From assembly GCA_023392975.1 (NCBI GenBank), contig JAEWNA010000348.1:1-62018 (forward strand): a DNA stretch of 62,018 nt, in the 5' to 3' direction. The translations under genes and the position numbers were made by a program. The notes under the pieces are model-generated. The model was not told the origin of the DNA, searched no databases, and saw only the letters and a program-made list of their open reading frames with translations. This document shows positions 9,596 through 17,632 of the stretch, one piece after another. Position 1 is the stretch's first letter, and the number at the start of each line of letters is the position of its first letter. The stretch comes from Pseudomonadota bacterium. Lineage in GTDB: Bacteria > Pseudomonadota > Gammaproteobacteria > Xanthomonadales > Xanthomonadaceae.

Positions 9596-10387
9596 ATGCA
9601 GGCACTGGCGGCGCCCGACCTCGCACCCGACGCGCTGGGCAAACGCGAACGCTCCGCCGTCGCGGACATGACGGCACGGCTGCGCACGGCGAAGGGCCAC
9701 GACGATGTCGTGTCCTGCCTGACCGACATCCGCGAATGGCTCGATCTGCAGGAACTGCTGCTGTTCTCCTCGACGCTGTCGTATTCCGACCACCGCATCT
9801 ATGGCGTCGGCCATGATCCGGCGTGGATGGCACTGTATCTGCGCGAGGGGTTCGCCTATGCCGATCCGATCGTCAACGAGATCTTCGAGGGCGGCCGGTT
9901 CTTCCCGCGGCCGCCGCTGATCCGGCTCGGTGCCGCCGAGCGCAGGGCGTTCCCGCACGGGACCCTGTTTCGCCGGTTGAGCGACGCGGCCCGCGACTTC
10001 CGTCGGCCGCTGGACGGCTTTTCCGGCGGTCTGGTCGAAGGCGGCCGGTTCATGCTGATGTCGGCACCGATGCGCGACCGGGCCGACGCCGCCGACGGTG
10101 TCGGCCCGGTGCTCGCCGCGCTCTATCCCGCGATGATGCAGACCCTGATCCGCCTCGGCACCGCCGCGCCGTCGGATATCCGGCTCAGCCTGCGCGAATT
10201 GCACCTGCTCGAACTGCTGGCCGAGGGCCACAGCGACACCGAGATCGCGTCGACGCTCGGCATCGCGCAGGCGACGGTGCGCTTCCACCTGCAGAACCTG
10301 TTCCGGAAGCTGAAAGCGCGCAATCGCTGCCACGTGATCACGATGGCACACCGCCACGGGCTGCTGCCGATCCAGCGCCCCGGCTGA
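9596..10387 (+). CDS. LuxR-family regulator with AHL-binding-like domain (LuxR solo)
   Basis: The 263-residue protein ends in a clear LuxR-type helix-turn-helix (about residues 196-255: LSLRELHLLELLAEG ... ATVRFHLQNLF). The N-terminal part matches the autoinducer-binding domain: W77, Y81, D90 and P91 have the same spacing as W57, Y61, D70 and P71 of TraR/LuxR. The position matching W85 is an arginine, so the ligand may not be an ordinary acyl-homoserine lactone. No luxI is in the window, hence a 'solo'. A GGGGGAG ribosome-binding site fixes the ATG. It sits 119 bp after the transporter, on the same strand, and probably controls the cluster. A convergent AIM24 gene ends 3 bp downstream. Confidence 0.85.
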   Translation: MQALAAPDLAPDALGKRERSAVADMTARLRTAKGHDDVVSCLTDIREWLDLQELLLFSSTLSYSDHRIYGVGHDPAWMALYLREGFAYADPIVNEIFEGGRFFPRPPLIRLGAAERRAFPHGTLFRRLSDAARDFRRPLDGFSGGLVEGGRFMLMSAPMRDRADAADGVGPVLAALYPAMMQTLIRLGTAAPSDIRLSLRELHLLELLAEGHSDTEIASTLGIAQATVRFHLQNLFRKLKARNRCHVITMAHRHGLLPIQRPG

Positions 10388-10390
10388 ACT

Positions 10391-11110
10391 TCAGCCGGAC
10401 CAGCCCCCGCCCCCGCGCGGACGATGCTGGAAGGCCACTTCCTCGTACGGCTGCACCACCACCCAGCCCTCGCCCTGGAATTTCAGCTGCAGGCTTTCTC
10501 CCGAGCCGCGGCCGACGAAGGTCTTCAGGCTCACGTCCAGCACCAGCTCCGGCAGCAGCCCGCCGGACCAGGCCACGGTGGCGTTGGGATCGGTGAACAC
10601 CGGGCCGGTCGCGGCGCTCACCGGCAGGGTCAACGGATCGTAGTGCGAGGTGATGGCGACCAGCCCGTGGCCGTCGAGACGGACGTTGAACAGGCCGCCG
10701 CTGAGCATGCCGGCGGCCCGGCGCAGCATCCGGATCTCGCTGCCGATGCTCGACTCGAACGCGAGCACGTCGTTGCCGTTGATGAAGATCGGCTCGCCCT
10801 GCAGGCGCAGCAGCGTGATCTTCTTGCCGGCATCGGCCAGGTACACCCGCCCGCGGCCCTCGATCCGCATCAGGTGCATGCCCTCGCCGCTGATCGCCTT
10901 CTTGAACAGCGTGCCCAGGCCCTGTTCGAGCAGGCCCTGCCGGGTGAAGCGGATCTGGCCCTTGCGGGCGATCATCGCCCCGGCCTTGGCCCAGACCATG
11001 CCGTCGACGCGCGCTTCCAGCATGCGCTCGCTCTCCAGCTCGAACGGCGCGTCGACGAGGTCGCGCTCGCTGGTGTGGGCCAGGAATTCATCGAGGGTCT
11101 TGATCGACAT
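10391..11110 (-). CDS. AIM24 family protein
   Basis: A 239-residue protein of the AIM24 (TIGR00266-like) family: a cytoplasmic double beta-helix protein of unknown biochemical role, named after a yeast mitochondrial protein. Family traits are a glycine-rich beta structure (for example GEGMHLMRIEGRGRVYLAD) and a C-terminal tail rich in glycine (RPRGGGGWSG). The chosen ATG follows a GGGACG ribosome-binding site; the reading frame extends upstream but would overlap the pyrH leader. It is divergent from pyrH and convergent with the LuxR-type gene. It was recognised from overall pattern, not from catalytic residues. Confidence 0.75.
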   Translation of the reverse strand: MSIKTLDEFLAHTSERDLVDAPFELESERMLEARVDGMVWAKAGAMIARKGQIRFTRQGLLEQGLGTLFKKAISGEGMHLMRIEGRGRVYLADAGKKITLLRLQGEPIFINGNDVLAFESSIGSEIRMLRRAAGMLSGGLFNVRLDGHGLVAITSHYDPLTLPVSAATGPVFTDPNATVAWSGGLLPELVLDVSLKTFVGRGSGESLQLKFQGEGWVVVQPYEEVAFQHRPRGGGGWSG

Positions 11111-11249
11111 GACGCGTCCCGCATCGGATGACGGGCCATTGTGGCCGCGGAGGCCGGCAGGCACCACCGCAGCCCGGCGAACGCATTCGAGCACCGGCTC
11201 GTCCCCGCGCGGGTTAGAATTTCGCGGTTTGCCAGCCCCGGAGTTCCCC

Positions 11250-11966
11250 ATGTCGACCCTCGCCTACCGTCGCGTCCTGCTCAAACTCTCCGGCGAGGCC
11301 CTGATGGGCGACGAGGACTACGGCATCGACCCCAAGGTCATCGGCCGGCTCGCCCGGGAGGTCATCGAGGCCCGCGAGGCCGGCGCCGAGATCGCGCTGG
11401 TGATCGGCGGCGGCAACATCTTCCGCGGCGCGGGCCTGGCCGCCGGCGGCATGGACCGGGTGACCGGCGACCAGATGGGCATGCTCGCCACGGTCATCAA
11501 CGCGCTGGCGATGCAGGACGCGCTGGAGAAGCTCGGCGCCAAGTGCCGGGTGATGAGCGCGATCAAGATCAACGACGTGTGCGAGGACTACATCCGTCGC
11601 CGCGCGGTGCGCCACCTCGAGAAGGGCCGCATCACCATCTTCGCCGCCGGTACCGGCAACCCGTTCTTCACCACCGACTCGGGCGCCGCGCTGCGCGCGA
11701 TCGAGATCGGCGCCGACCTGCTGCTGAAGGCGACCAAGGTCGACGGCGTCTACGACAAGGACCCGAAGAAGCACGCCGACGCGACCCGCTACGACACCCT
11801 CACCTACGACGAGGTCATCGCCCGCGACCTGCAGGTGATGGACACCGCCGCGTTCGCGCTGTGCCGCGACAGCGCGCTGCCGCTGCGGATCTTCGACATG
11901 AGCCAGCCGGGGATGCTGCTGAAGATCCTGCGCGGCGACAAGATCGGGACGCTGGTCACCGCCTGA
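11250..11966 (+). CDS. pyrH: UMP kinase
   Basis: This 238-residue hexameric kinase phosphorylates UMP to UDP with ATP in pyrimidine nucleotide synthesis; in bacteria it is GTP-activated and UTP-inhibited. It belongs to the amino-acid kinase fold: LLKLSGEAL at the N-terminus, the glycine-rich VIGGGNIFRG near residue 55, DQMGMLATVINALAMQD, and the C-terminal ATKVDGVYDKDP segment. The length fits the family. It normally sits between tsf and frr. Here tsf is about 10 kb upstream and frr does not follow: the next gene, on the other strand, is a peptidase. Confidence 0.97.
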   Translation: MSTLAYRRVLLKLSGEALMGDEDYGIDPKVIGRLAREVIEAREAGAEIALVIGGGNIFRGAGLAAGGMDRVTGDQMGMLATVINALAMQDALEKLGAKCRVMSAIKINDVCEDYIRRRAVRHLEKGRITIFAAGTGNPFFTTDSGAALRAIEIGADLLLKATKVDGVYDKDPKKHADATRYDTLTYDEVIARDLQVMDTAAFALCRDSALPLRIFDMSQPGMLLKILRGDKIGTLVTA

Positions 11967-12021
11967 TCGCCGCCCGGGGCGCGGGTCGGCTCAGCGATCC
12001 GACGCGATCTCCCGAAGGCCA

Positions 12022-12063
12022 CGCAACGCGAAACGGCGCCCCGAGGGCGCCGTTTCGCGTTGC
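12022..12063. terminator. Long perfect hairpin between convergent pyrH and S9 peptidase genes
   Basis: The arms GCAACGCGAAACGGCGCC and its complement pair perfectly around a 5-nt loop (CCGAG), with the first pair extending the stem to about 19 bp. There is no T-run, so it may act as a bidirectional transcription or RNase barrier rather than a classical intrinsic terminator. Confidence 0.6.
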
Positions 12064-12080
12064 GCGACGGGAAGGCGCCG

Positions 12081-14069
12081 TCAGTCCTTCTTCGCGGGCG
12101 CCACCGGTGTGCGGCCGCCCAGGGACTTGTGGAAGAAGTTCAGCAGGTTCGTGTAGTAATCGCGTTCGTTTTCCAGCTTGTAGAAGCCGTGGCCTTCGGT
12201 CGGGTAATAGTGGGCCTCGACCGGCACGCCGGCGGCGCGCAGCGCCTTCTCCATCATCTGGGTGTGCTGGATCGGCGCCCGTTCGTCCTCGCCGCCGGCG
12301 GCGAGCAGCACCGGCACCTTGATGCGGTCGGCCATCCGCGTCGGGGACGCTTTCGCGACTTCGTCGCGGGGCCCGATCCACTCGGTGACGAAGTTCCTGC
12401 CCGAACCGGATTCACGGATATCGCCGTCCGTATGCATCGTCGGCAGGTCGTAGACGCCCACGTAGCCCACGGCGCAGCGGTACAGCGACGGCTCCTTCGC
12501 GGCGCCCATCAGCGCCGCGTACGCGCCGTAGCTCGCGCCGTAGATGCAGATGCGGTCCGGGTCGGCCAGGCCCTGCGCGATCGCCCAGCGCGTCGCGTCG
12601 GTGACGTCGTCCTGCATGGTCCCGCCCCACTGGCGACGGCCGGCTTCCTTGAAGGCCCGCCCGTAGCCGCCGGACCCGCGGAAGTTCACCTGCAGCACGG
12701 CGTAACCGTGCGCGGCCAGCATCTGCACGTCGCGATCGTAGCCCCAGACATCGCGGATGCCGAACGGTCCGCCGTGCACGTACACGATCATCGGCAGCTT
12801 GCCCAACGTCGCGCCCGCGGGCGATGCGAGGTAGCCGTGGATGCGCTTGCCGTCGCGCGAGGCGAAATCGACGGGCGCCACCTTCACCGTGCGCTCCGGA
12901 TCCACCCAGTCCTGACGGCTGAGCACGTAGGTGGCCTTGTTCGATGTCGCGTCGAACACGTAGAAATCACCCGGACTGCGGTCCGACTCGACGAAGACCA
13001 GCGCCAGGTCGCCACCGGTGGTGGTGGAGGTGATGGTCACGTTCTTCTGCGGGAACGCGCGCTCCAGCTTGCGGTAGAGGGTCGCGTATTTCGACTGCGG
13101 ATCGAAGAATTCCTTGCGCGGCAGGCCATCCATCACCTCGACGCCAACCAGTGCGTCGCCCACGTAGAGCGCCTCCGGATCCGTGTCGTCGTCACGGTAG
13201 ACCTCGTGGCTCTTGCCGGTCTCGGGGTCCCACGCGTCGATCGAATCCGGGCCCTGGTCGTGCTCGACGAGGAAATAGGCGAGCTTGTCGTCCGCGGAGA
13301 AGCCGATCGGCGTCTTCGACATGCCCGAAACCACGGTGTCGTTGACGAGCGTCCACTCGCCGCCTTCGGGCTTGCGGTAGTAGGTCCGGGTGCTGAGATC
13401 GATGTCCTCGCCCATCGCGAGGCGGACGTTGCCGGCATGGTCGGTGACGAAGCTCGCATTGCGGACGGGCGCGACGGTGATGCCGATGCGCTGGCCGGTA
13501 TAGACGTTCATGCGCTCGGCGCGCGTGAAGGGGTCGCGGGTGAAGGGGCTGACCGCGATGACGACGTATTTGTCGTCCCCGGGCAGGTCGTCGACGAGAT
13601 ACGCCGCCACCGCCTCGACCTTCTTCCGCTGGACACGCGTCCCCAGGCCGCTGCGCACCCGCTGTCCCACGAGAAGGTCACCACGGCTGCCGTCGAAATT
13701 GATCGCATACAGTTCGCCGGTGGGCTGCGGGGCTTCGAGTTCGCCGATTTTTTCCGCACCGCTGAACAGGACGCGCTCGTCGTTCACCCACCAGAAGTTG
13801 CTGATCTCGGTCCGGTCCCCGGGGATCGCCGTGGTGGTCATCACCTTGTTGTCGGCCCGGCGCAGGATGACCAGCATGGTCTTGCGCTCGACCGGGACCG
13901 TCGCCGCAAGATACTCGCCCGTCGGCGAAATCTTCAGGCGCCGGAACTTGTCCTTGCGGATGAAATCCTCGAGGTCGTGCGGTGCGGACGACTGCGCCGG
14001 TGCGGGCGCGGGCACGAACAGGGCGGCGACCGACAGCAATGCGGCGATCAAGGCGGCAGGTGACTTCAT
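12081..14069 (-). CDS. S9 family peptidase (acylaminoacyl-peptidase/prolyl-oligopeptidase type), exported
   Basis: A 662-residue alpha/beta-hydrolase-fold serine peptidase with a probable signal peptide (residues 1-25, AALIAALLSVAALFVPAPA, then AQ), so probably periplasmic. A beta-propeller region occupies about 30-390. The C-terminal catalytic domain holds GASYGAYAA (nucleophile Ser near 512), an aspartate in GGEDERAP near 594 and a histidine in TEGHGFYK near 625. S9C enzymes cleave short or N-acylated peptides. The ATG is preceded by GGGGGAA. It begins only 18 bp after rmlD on the same strand, so read-through from the rhamnose operon is possible although the function is unrelated. Confidence 0.9.
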   Translation of the reverse strand: MKSPAALIAALLSVAALFVPAPAPAQSSAPHDLEDFIRKDKFRRLKISPTGEYLAATVPVERKTMLVILRRADNKVMTTTAIPGDRTEISNFWWVNDERVLFSGAEKIGELEAPQPTGELYAINFDGSRGDLLVGQRVRSGLGTRVQRKKVEAVAAYLVDDLPGDDKYVVIAVSPFTRDPFTRAERMNVYTGQRIGITVAPVRNASFVTDHAGNVRLAMGEDIDLSTRTYYRKPEGGEWTLVNDTVVSGMSKTPIGFSADDKLAYFLVEHDQGPDSIDAWDPETGKSHEVYRDDDTDPEALYVGDALVGVEVMDGLPRKEFFDPQSKYATLYRKLERAFPQKNVTITSTTTGGDLALVFVESDRSPGDFYVFDATSNKATYVLSRQDWVDPERTVKVAPVDFASRDGKRIHGYLASPAGATLGKLPMIVYVHGGPFGIRDVWGYDRDVQMLAAHGYAVLQVNFRGSGGYGRAFKEAGRRQWGGTMQDDVTDATRWAIAQGLADPDRICIYGASYGAYAALMGAAKEPSLYRCAVGYVGVYDLPTMHTDGDIRESGSGRNFVTEWIGPRDEVAKASPTRMADRIKVPVLLAAGGEDERAPIQHTQMMEKALRAAGVPVEAHYYPTEGHGFYKLENERDYYTNLLNFFHKSLGGRTPVAPAKKD

Positions 14070-14087
14070 GATTCCCCCAAACGGATG

Positions 14088-15017
14088 TCAGGCTCGGTGT
14101 GCGCCGGAACGGGTCCCGTGCATGGCAGGTGTCAGCGCATCGAGCGTGGCGGACAGTGTATCGCCCCATGCGGCGAAGGTCGTGTGCAGGTCGGACTGCA
14201 ATCGCGCGGTGTCCAGCACCGAATACGCCGGCCGGGCCGCGGGCGTCGGATAGTCCGCGGTCGCGATCGGTTCGACCGGCACGGCGCGCGGAAGCAGGCC
14301 GCGCGCATGCGCGCCGGCGACGATGGCCGTCGCGAATCCGTGCCAGGTCGTCTGGCCCGATGCGGTGAGGTGGCGGATGCCGGACACGCCGGGCTTCGCG
14401 AGCGCCAGCGCAGTGACGTCGGCGATCAGCGCGGCGGAGGTCGGCGTGCCGGTCTGGTCGGCGACGACGCGCAGCACGTCGCGTTCGGCGGCGAGGCGCA
14501 GCATCGTGCGCAGGAAGTTCTTGCCGTGCGCGGCGTACACCCAGGCCGTGCGCAGGATCAGGTGATCGGCGCCGGCCCCGGCGATCGCCACTTCGCCGGC
14601 GAGCTTGCTCGCGCCGTACACGCCCGCAGGCCCCGTGGGATCGTCCTCGCGATACGGCCGCGAGCCGCGACCGTCGAAGACGTAGTCGGTGGAATAGTGG
14701 ACCAGCCGCGCGCCGCGCGCCGCGCAGGCTTCGGCGATACGCGCGGGCGCTTCCGCATTCGCGCGGAACGCGGCGTCGCGATCGCTCTCGGCGCGATCGA
14801 CGGCGGTGTACGCGGCGGCATTGACGACGATCTCCGGTGCGACGCGTTCGATCAGCGCCGGCAACGATGCAGGCGCGTCGAAGTCGGCGATCTCGCAGGC
14901 GCTGCCGTCGTCCAGCGTGCCGCTGCGCGTGGTCGCGACCACGTCGCCCAGCGGCGCGAGGCTGCGCCGCAATTCCGTGCCGACCTGTCCATTGGCCCCG
15001 AACAGCAGGATGCGCAT
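14088..15017 (-). CDS. rmlD: dTDP-4-dehydrorhamnose reductase
   Basis: RmlD carries out the last step of dTDP-L-rhamnose synthesis: NAD(P)H reduction of dTDP-4-keto-L-rhamnose. The 309-residue protein has the SDR nucleotide loop at the start (LLFGANGQVG), an HYSTDYVFDG strand typical of RmlD, and a catalytic YxxxK (YGASKLAGE, near residue 130). The product feeds O-antigen or exopolysaccharide rhamnose. It is the last gene of the operon, 7 bp after rmlC. Confidence 0.96.
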   Translation of the reverse strand: MRILLFGANGQVGTELRRSLAPLGDVVATTRSGTLDDGSACEIADFDAPASLPALIERVAPEIVVNAAAYTAVDRAESDRDAAFRANAEAPARIAEACAARGARLVHYSTDYVFDGRGSRPYREDDPTGPAGVYGASKLAGEVAIAGAGADHLILRTAWVYAAHGKNFLRTMLRLAAERDVLRVVADQTGTPTSAALIADVTALALAKPGVSGIRHLTASGQTTWHGFATAIVAGAHARGLLPRAVPVEPIATADYPTPAARPAYSVLDTARLQSDLHTTFAAWGDTLSATLDALTPAMHGTRSGAHRA

Positions 15018-15024
15018 CGCCGGC

Positions 15025-15585
15025 TCAGCCTTCGAACACCGGCAGGCGCTCGGGCGCGACGTCCTCCAGGAACGGCGCCTTCGCGTCCTTGTCCGACAGC
15101 GTCGGCGCAGAGACCGGCCAGTCGATCGCGAAGGCCGCGTCGTTCCAGCGGACCGCGGCGTCGGCCTCGCGGTCGTAGGGTTCAGTGCACAGATACGTGA
15201 ACACCGCGCGCTCGCTGAGGGTGACGAACCCGTGCGCGAAACCGGGCGGAATCCAGAAGTGGCGCTTGTTCTCCGCGCTCAGCACGACCGCGGTCCAGCG
15301 GCCGAAGGTCGGCGAACCGCGGCGGATGTCCACCGCCACGTCCCACACTTCGCCCTCGATCACCGAGACGTACTTGCCCTGCGGCCGCGGCCACTGGTAA
15401 TGCAGGCCGCGCAACACGCCGCGCGCGGAGGACGACACGTTGCCCTGCACGAACGGCGGCAGGGTCAGTCCTTCGGCGGCGAGCCGCGGGGCGTTGAACG
15501 ACTCGAAGAAGAAGCCGCGGCTGTCGCCGAACACCTGCGGTTCGACGATCACGCAGCCGGGAAGATCGGTCTCGACGATGCGCAT
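15025..15585 (-). CDS. rmlC: dTDP-4-dehydrorhamnose 3,5-epimerase
   Basis: This 186-residue cupin epimerises C3 and C5 of dTDP-6-deoxy-D-xylo-4-hexulose. Family markers are the early FGDSRGFFFESFN segment, RGLHYQ with the catalytic histidine near residue 62, the KYVSVIEGEVWDVAVDIR strands and PPGFAHGF. It lies between rmlA (13-bp gap) and rmlD (7-bp gap) and has no promoter of its own that I can see. Confidence 0.96.
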   Translation of the reverse strand: MRIVETDLPGCVIVEPQVFGDSRGFFFESFNAPRLAAEGLTLPPFVQGNVSSSARGVLRGLHYQWPRPQGKYVSVIEGEVWDVAVDIRRGSPTFGRWTAVVLSAENKRHFWIPPGFAHGFVTLSERAVFTYLCTEPYDREADAAVRWNDAAFAIDWPVSAPTLSDKDAKAPFLEDVAPERLPVFEG

Positions 15586-15598
15586 TCGGACTCCGCGA

Positions 15599-16486
15599 TC
15601 AGGGCACGAAGCCGCGCTCGGCCAGGCCGAGCAGGTATTCGCCGTAGCCGTTCTTCGACAGCGGCTTCGCCAGCGCTTCGAGCTGGACGTCGTCGATCCA
15701 GCGGTTGTTCCAGGCGATCTCTTCCGGACAGCACACGCGCAGGCCCTGTCGCGCTTCGATGGTCTCGATGTAGTTCGAGGCCTCCAGCAGCGACTGGTGG
15801 GTGCCGGTGTCCAGCCACGCGTAACCGCGGCCGAGGCGCTGCAGGTGCAGATCGCCGGTGTCCAGGTACATGCGATTGAGATCGGTGATCTCCAGCTCGC
15901 CGCGCGGCGACGGCTTCAGCGCCGCGGCGAACTCGCTGGCGCGGCCGTCGTAGAAATACAGGCCGGTGACGGCGTAGTTCGAGCGCGGCTTGGCCGGCTT
16001 TTCCTCCAGCCCGACCACGCGGCCGTCGCCGTCGAACTCGGCCACGCCGTAGCGCTCCGGATCGCGCACCCAGTAGCCGAACACGGTGGCGCCCTGCTGG
16101 CGGGCATCGGCTTCGCGCAGCATCGCGGTCAGGCCGGGGCCGTGGAAGATGTTGTCGCCGAGGACCAGACAGCTCGGCTTGCCGTCGACGAACTCGCGAC
16201 CGATGAGATACGCCTGCGCCAGTCCGTCCGGACTCGGCTGCACCGCGTATTCGATGCGCATGCCCCACTGCGAACCGTCGCCGAGCAGTGTCTGGAACAG
16301 CGCCTGCTCGTGCGGGGTGTTGATCACCAGCACCTCGCGGATGCCGGCAAGCATCAGCACGCTCAGCGGGTAGTAGATCATCGGCTTGTCGTACACCGGC
16401 AGCAGCTGCTTGCTGATCGCCTGGGTGATCGGATACAGCCGCGTGCCGGAGCCGCCGGCGAGGATGATGCCGCGCCGCGCCGTCAT
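15599..16486 (-). CDS. rmlA: Glucose-1-phosphate thymidylyltransferase
   Basis: RmlA makes dTDP-glucose from dTTP and glucose 1-phosphate, the entry step of the rhamnose pathway, and is feedback-inhibited by dTDP-rhamnose. The 295-residue protein begins with the nucleotidyltransferase signature GIILAGGSGTRLYPIT, then KQLLPVYDKPMIYYPLS, and has LVLGDNIFHG near residue 110 with the metal-binding aspartate. Its ATG overlaps the rmlB stop (ATGA). Confidence 0.97.
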   Translation of the reverse strand: MTARRGIILAGGSGTRLYPITQAISKQLLPVYDKPMIYYPLSVLMLAGIREVLVINTPHEQALFQTLLGDGSQWGMRIEYAVQPSPDGLAQAYLIGREFVDGKPSCLVLGDNIFHGPGLTAMLREADARQQGATVFGYWVRDPERYGVAEFDGDGRVVGLEEKPAKPRSNYAVTGLYFYDGRASEFAAALKPSPRGELEITDLNRMYLDTGDLHLQRLGRGYAWLDTGTHQSLLEASNYIETIEARQGLRVCCPEEIAWNNRWIDDVQLEALAKPLSKNGYGEYLLGLAERGFVP

Positions 16487-17538
16487 GCCGCCGCTCCGAT
16501 ACGCTCGAGGCGGTAGCTGCCGTCGAGCACTCGCGCCACCCAGTCCTGGTGGTCGAGGTACCAGTCGACGGTGCGTGCGATGCCCTGCTCGAAGCTCACC
16601 GACGGCGCCCAGCCGAGTTCCGACTTCAGTTTGGTCGCATCGATGGCGTAGCGGCGGTCGTGGCCTGGACGATCCTTGACGAACGCGATCAGCGATTCGC
16701 GCGCGCGACCGTCCGCGAGCGGACGACGCGCGTCGAGCAGCGCGCAGATCGTCTTCACGACGACGATGTTCTCGCGCTCGGCGTCGCCACCGACGTTGTA
16801 GACCTCGCCCACCCGGCCGCGCTCGAGCACGGCGCGGATCGCACTGCAGTGGTCGCCGACGTACAGCCAGTCGCGGATGTTGCGGCCGTCGCCGTAGACC
16901 GGCAGCGTCTCGCCGGCCAGCGCCTTCGCGATGATCAGCGGGATGAGCTTTTCGGGGAACTGGTACGGGCCGTAATTGTTCGAGCAGTTCGTGGTGAGCG
17001 TCGGCAGGCCGTAGGTGTGGTGGAAGGCGCGGACCAGGTGGTCCGAGGCGGCCTTCGACGCGGAGTACGGCGAGTTCGGCGCATACGGCGTGGTCTCGGT
17101 GAACTGCCCGGTGTCGCCGAGCGAGCCGTAGACCTCGTCGGTCGACACGTGCAGGAAGCGGAAGGCCTCTCGCGCATCGCCTTCGAGCGCCTTCCAGTAG
17201 TCGCGGGCGCATTCGAGCAGACTCAGCGTGCCGACGACGTTGGTCTGCACGAACGCCGCGGGGCCGTCGATCGAGCGGTCGACGTGGCTTTCGGCGGCGA
17301 AGTTGACGATGGCGTCGGGGCGGTGGGTCGCCAGCAGCGAGGCGACCAGGTCGCGATCGCCGATGTCGCCGCGCACGAAGACGTGATCCGGATTCCCGTC
17401 CAGCGCGGCGAGGGTGTCGCGGTTGCCGGCGTAGGTCAGCGCGTCGAGATTGATGACGCGGACGCCCTTCGCGACGGCCTCCAGCACGAAATTTCCCCCG
17501 ATGAAACCGGCGCCGCCGGTCACGAACCATGTCGGCAC
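16483..17538 (-). CDS. rmlB: dTDP-glucose 4,6-dehydratase
   Basis: This 351-residue extended SDR turns dTDP-glucose into dTDP-4-keto-6-deoxyglucose. It shows the NAD-binding loop FVTGGAGFIGGNFV, the STDEVYGSLG segment and a catalytic YSASKAASDH (YxxxK) near residue 155. It is the first gene of the operon, in the order rmlB-A-C-D usual for xanthomonads. An AAGGAG ribosome-binding site lies 6 nt before the ATG, and a -10-like TACAAT lies about 40 bp upstream (minus strand, 17574-17579). Confidence 0.97.
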   Translation of the reverse strand: MPTWFVTGGAGFIGGNFVLEAVAKGVRVINLDALTYAGNRDTLAALDGNPDHVFVRGDIGDRDLVASLLATHRPDAIVNFAAESHVDRSIDGPAAFVQTNVVGTLSLLECARDYWKALEGDAREAFRFLHVSTDEVYGSLGDTGQFTETTPYAPNSPYSASKAASDHLVRAFHHTYGLPTLTTNCSNNYGPYQFPEKLIPLIIAKALAGETLPVYGDGRNIRDWLYVGDHCSAIRAVLERGRVGEVYNVGGDAERENIVVVKTICALLDARRPLADGRARESLIAFVKDRPGHDRRYAIDATKLKSELGWAPSVSFEQGIARTVDWYLDHQDWVARVLDGSYRLERIGAAA

Positions 17539-17632
17539 GCGTGGACTCCTTGGTTGCTGGAAACGACCGGCGGATTGTACCCGCCGGACCGCGGCGGCCA
17601 GCGGTTCGCCGCTGCGAAGCTGAACGCCCGGG

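Noticed and set aside
11967..12080. Search for frr after pyrH
   Set aside because: Only a hairpin is present before the convergent peptidase gene; no ribosome recycling factor gene.
15599..17530. Apparent fusion of the rmlA frame with an upstream 340-codon extension
   Set aside because: The extension is the shadow of rmlB; rmlA has its own ATG overlapping the rmlB stop.
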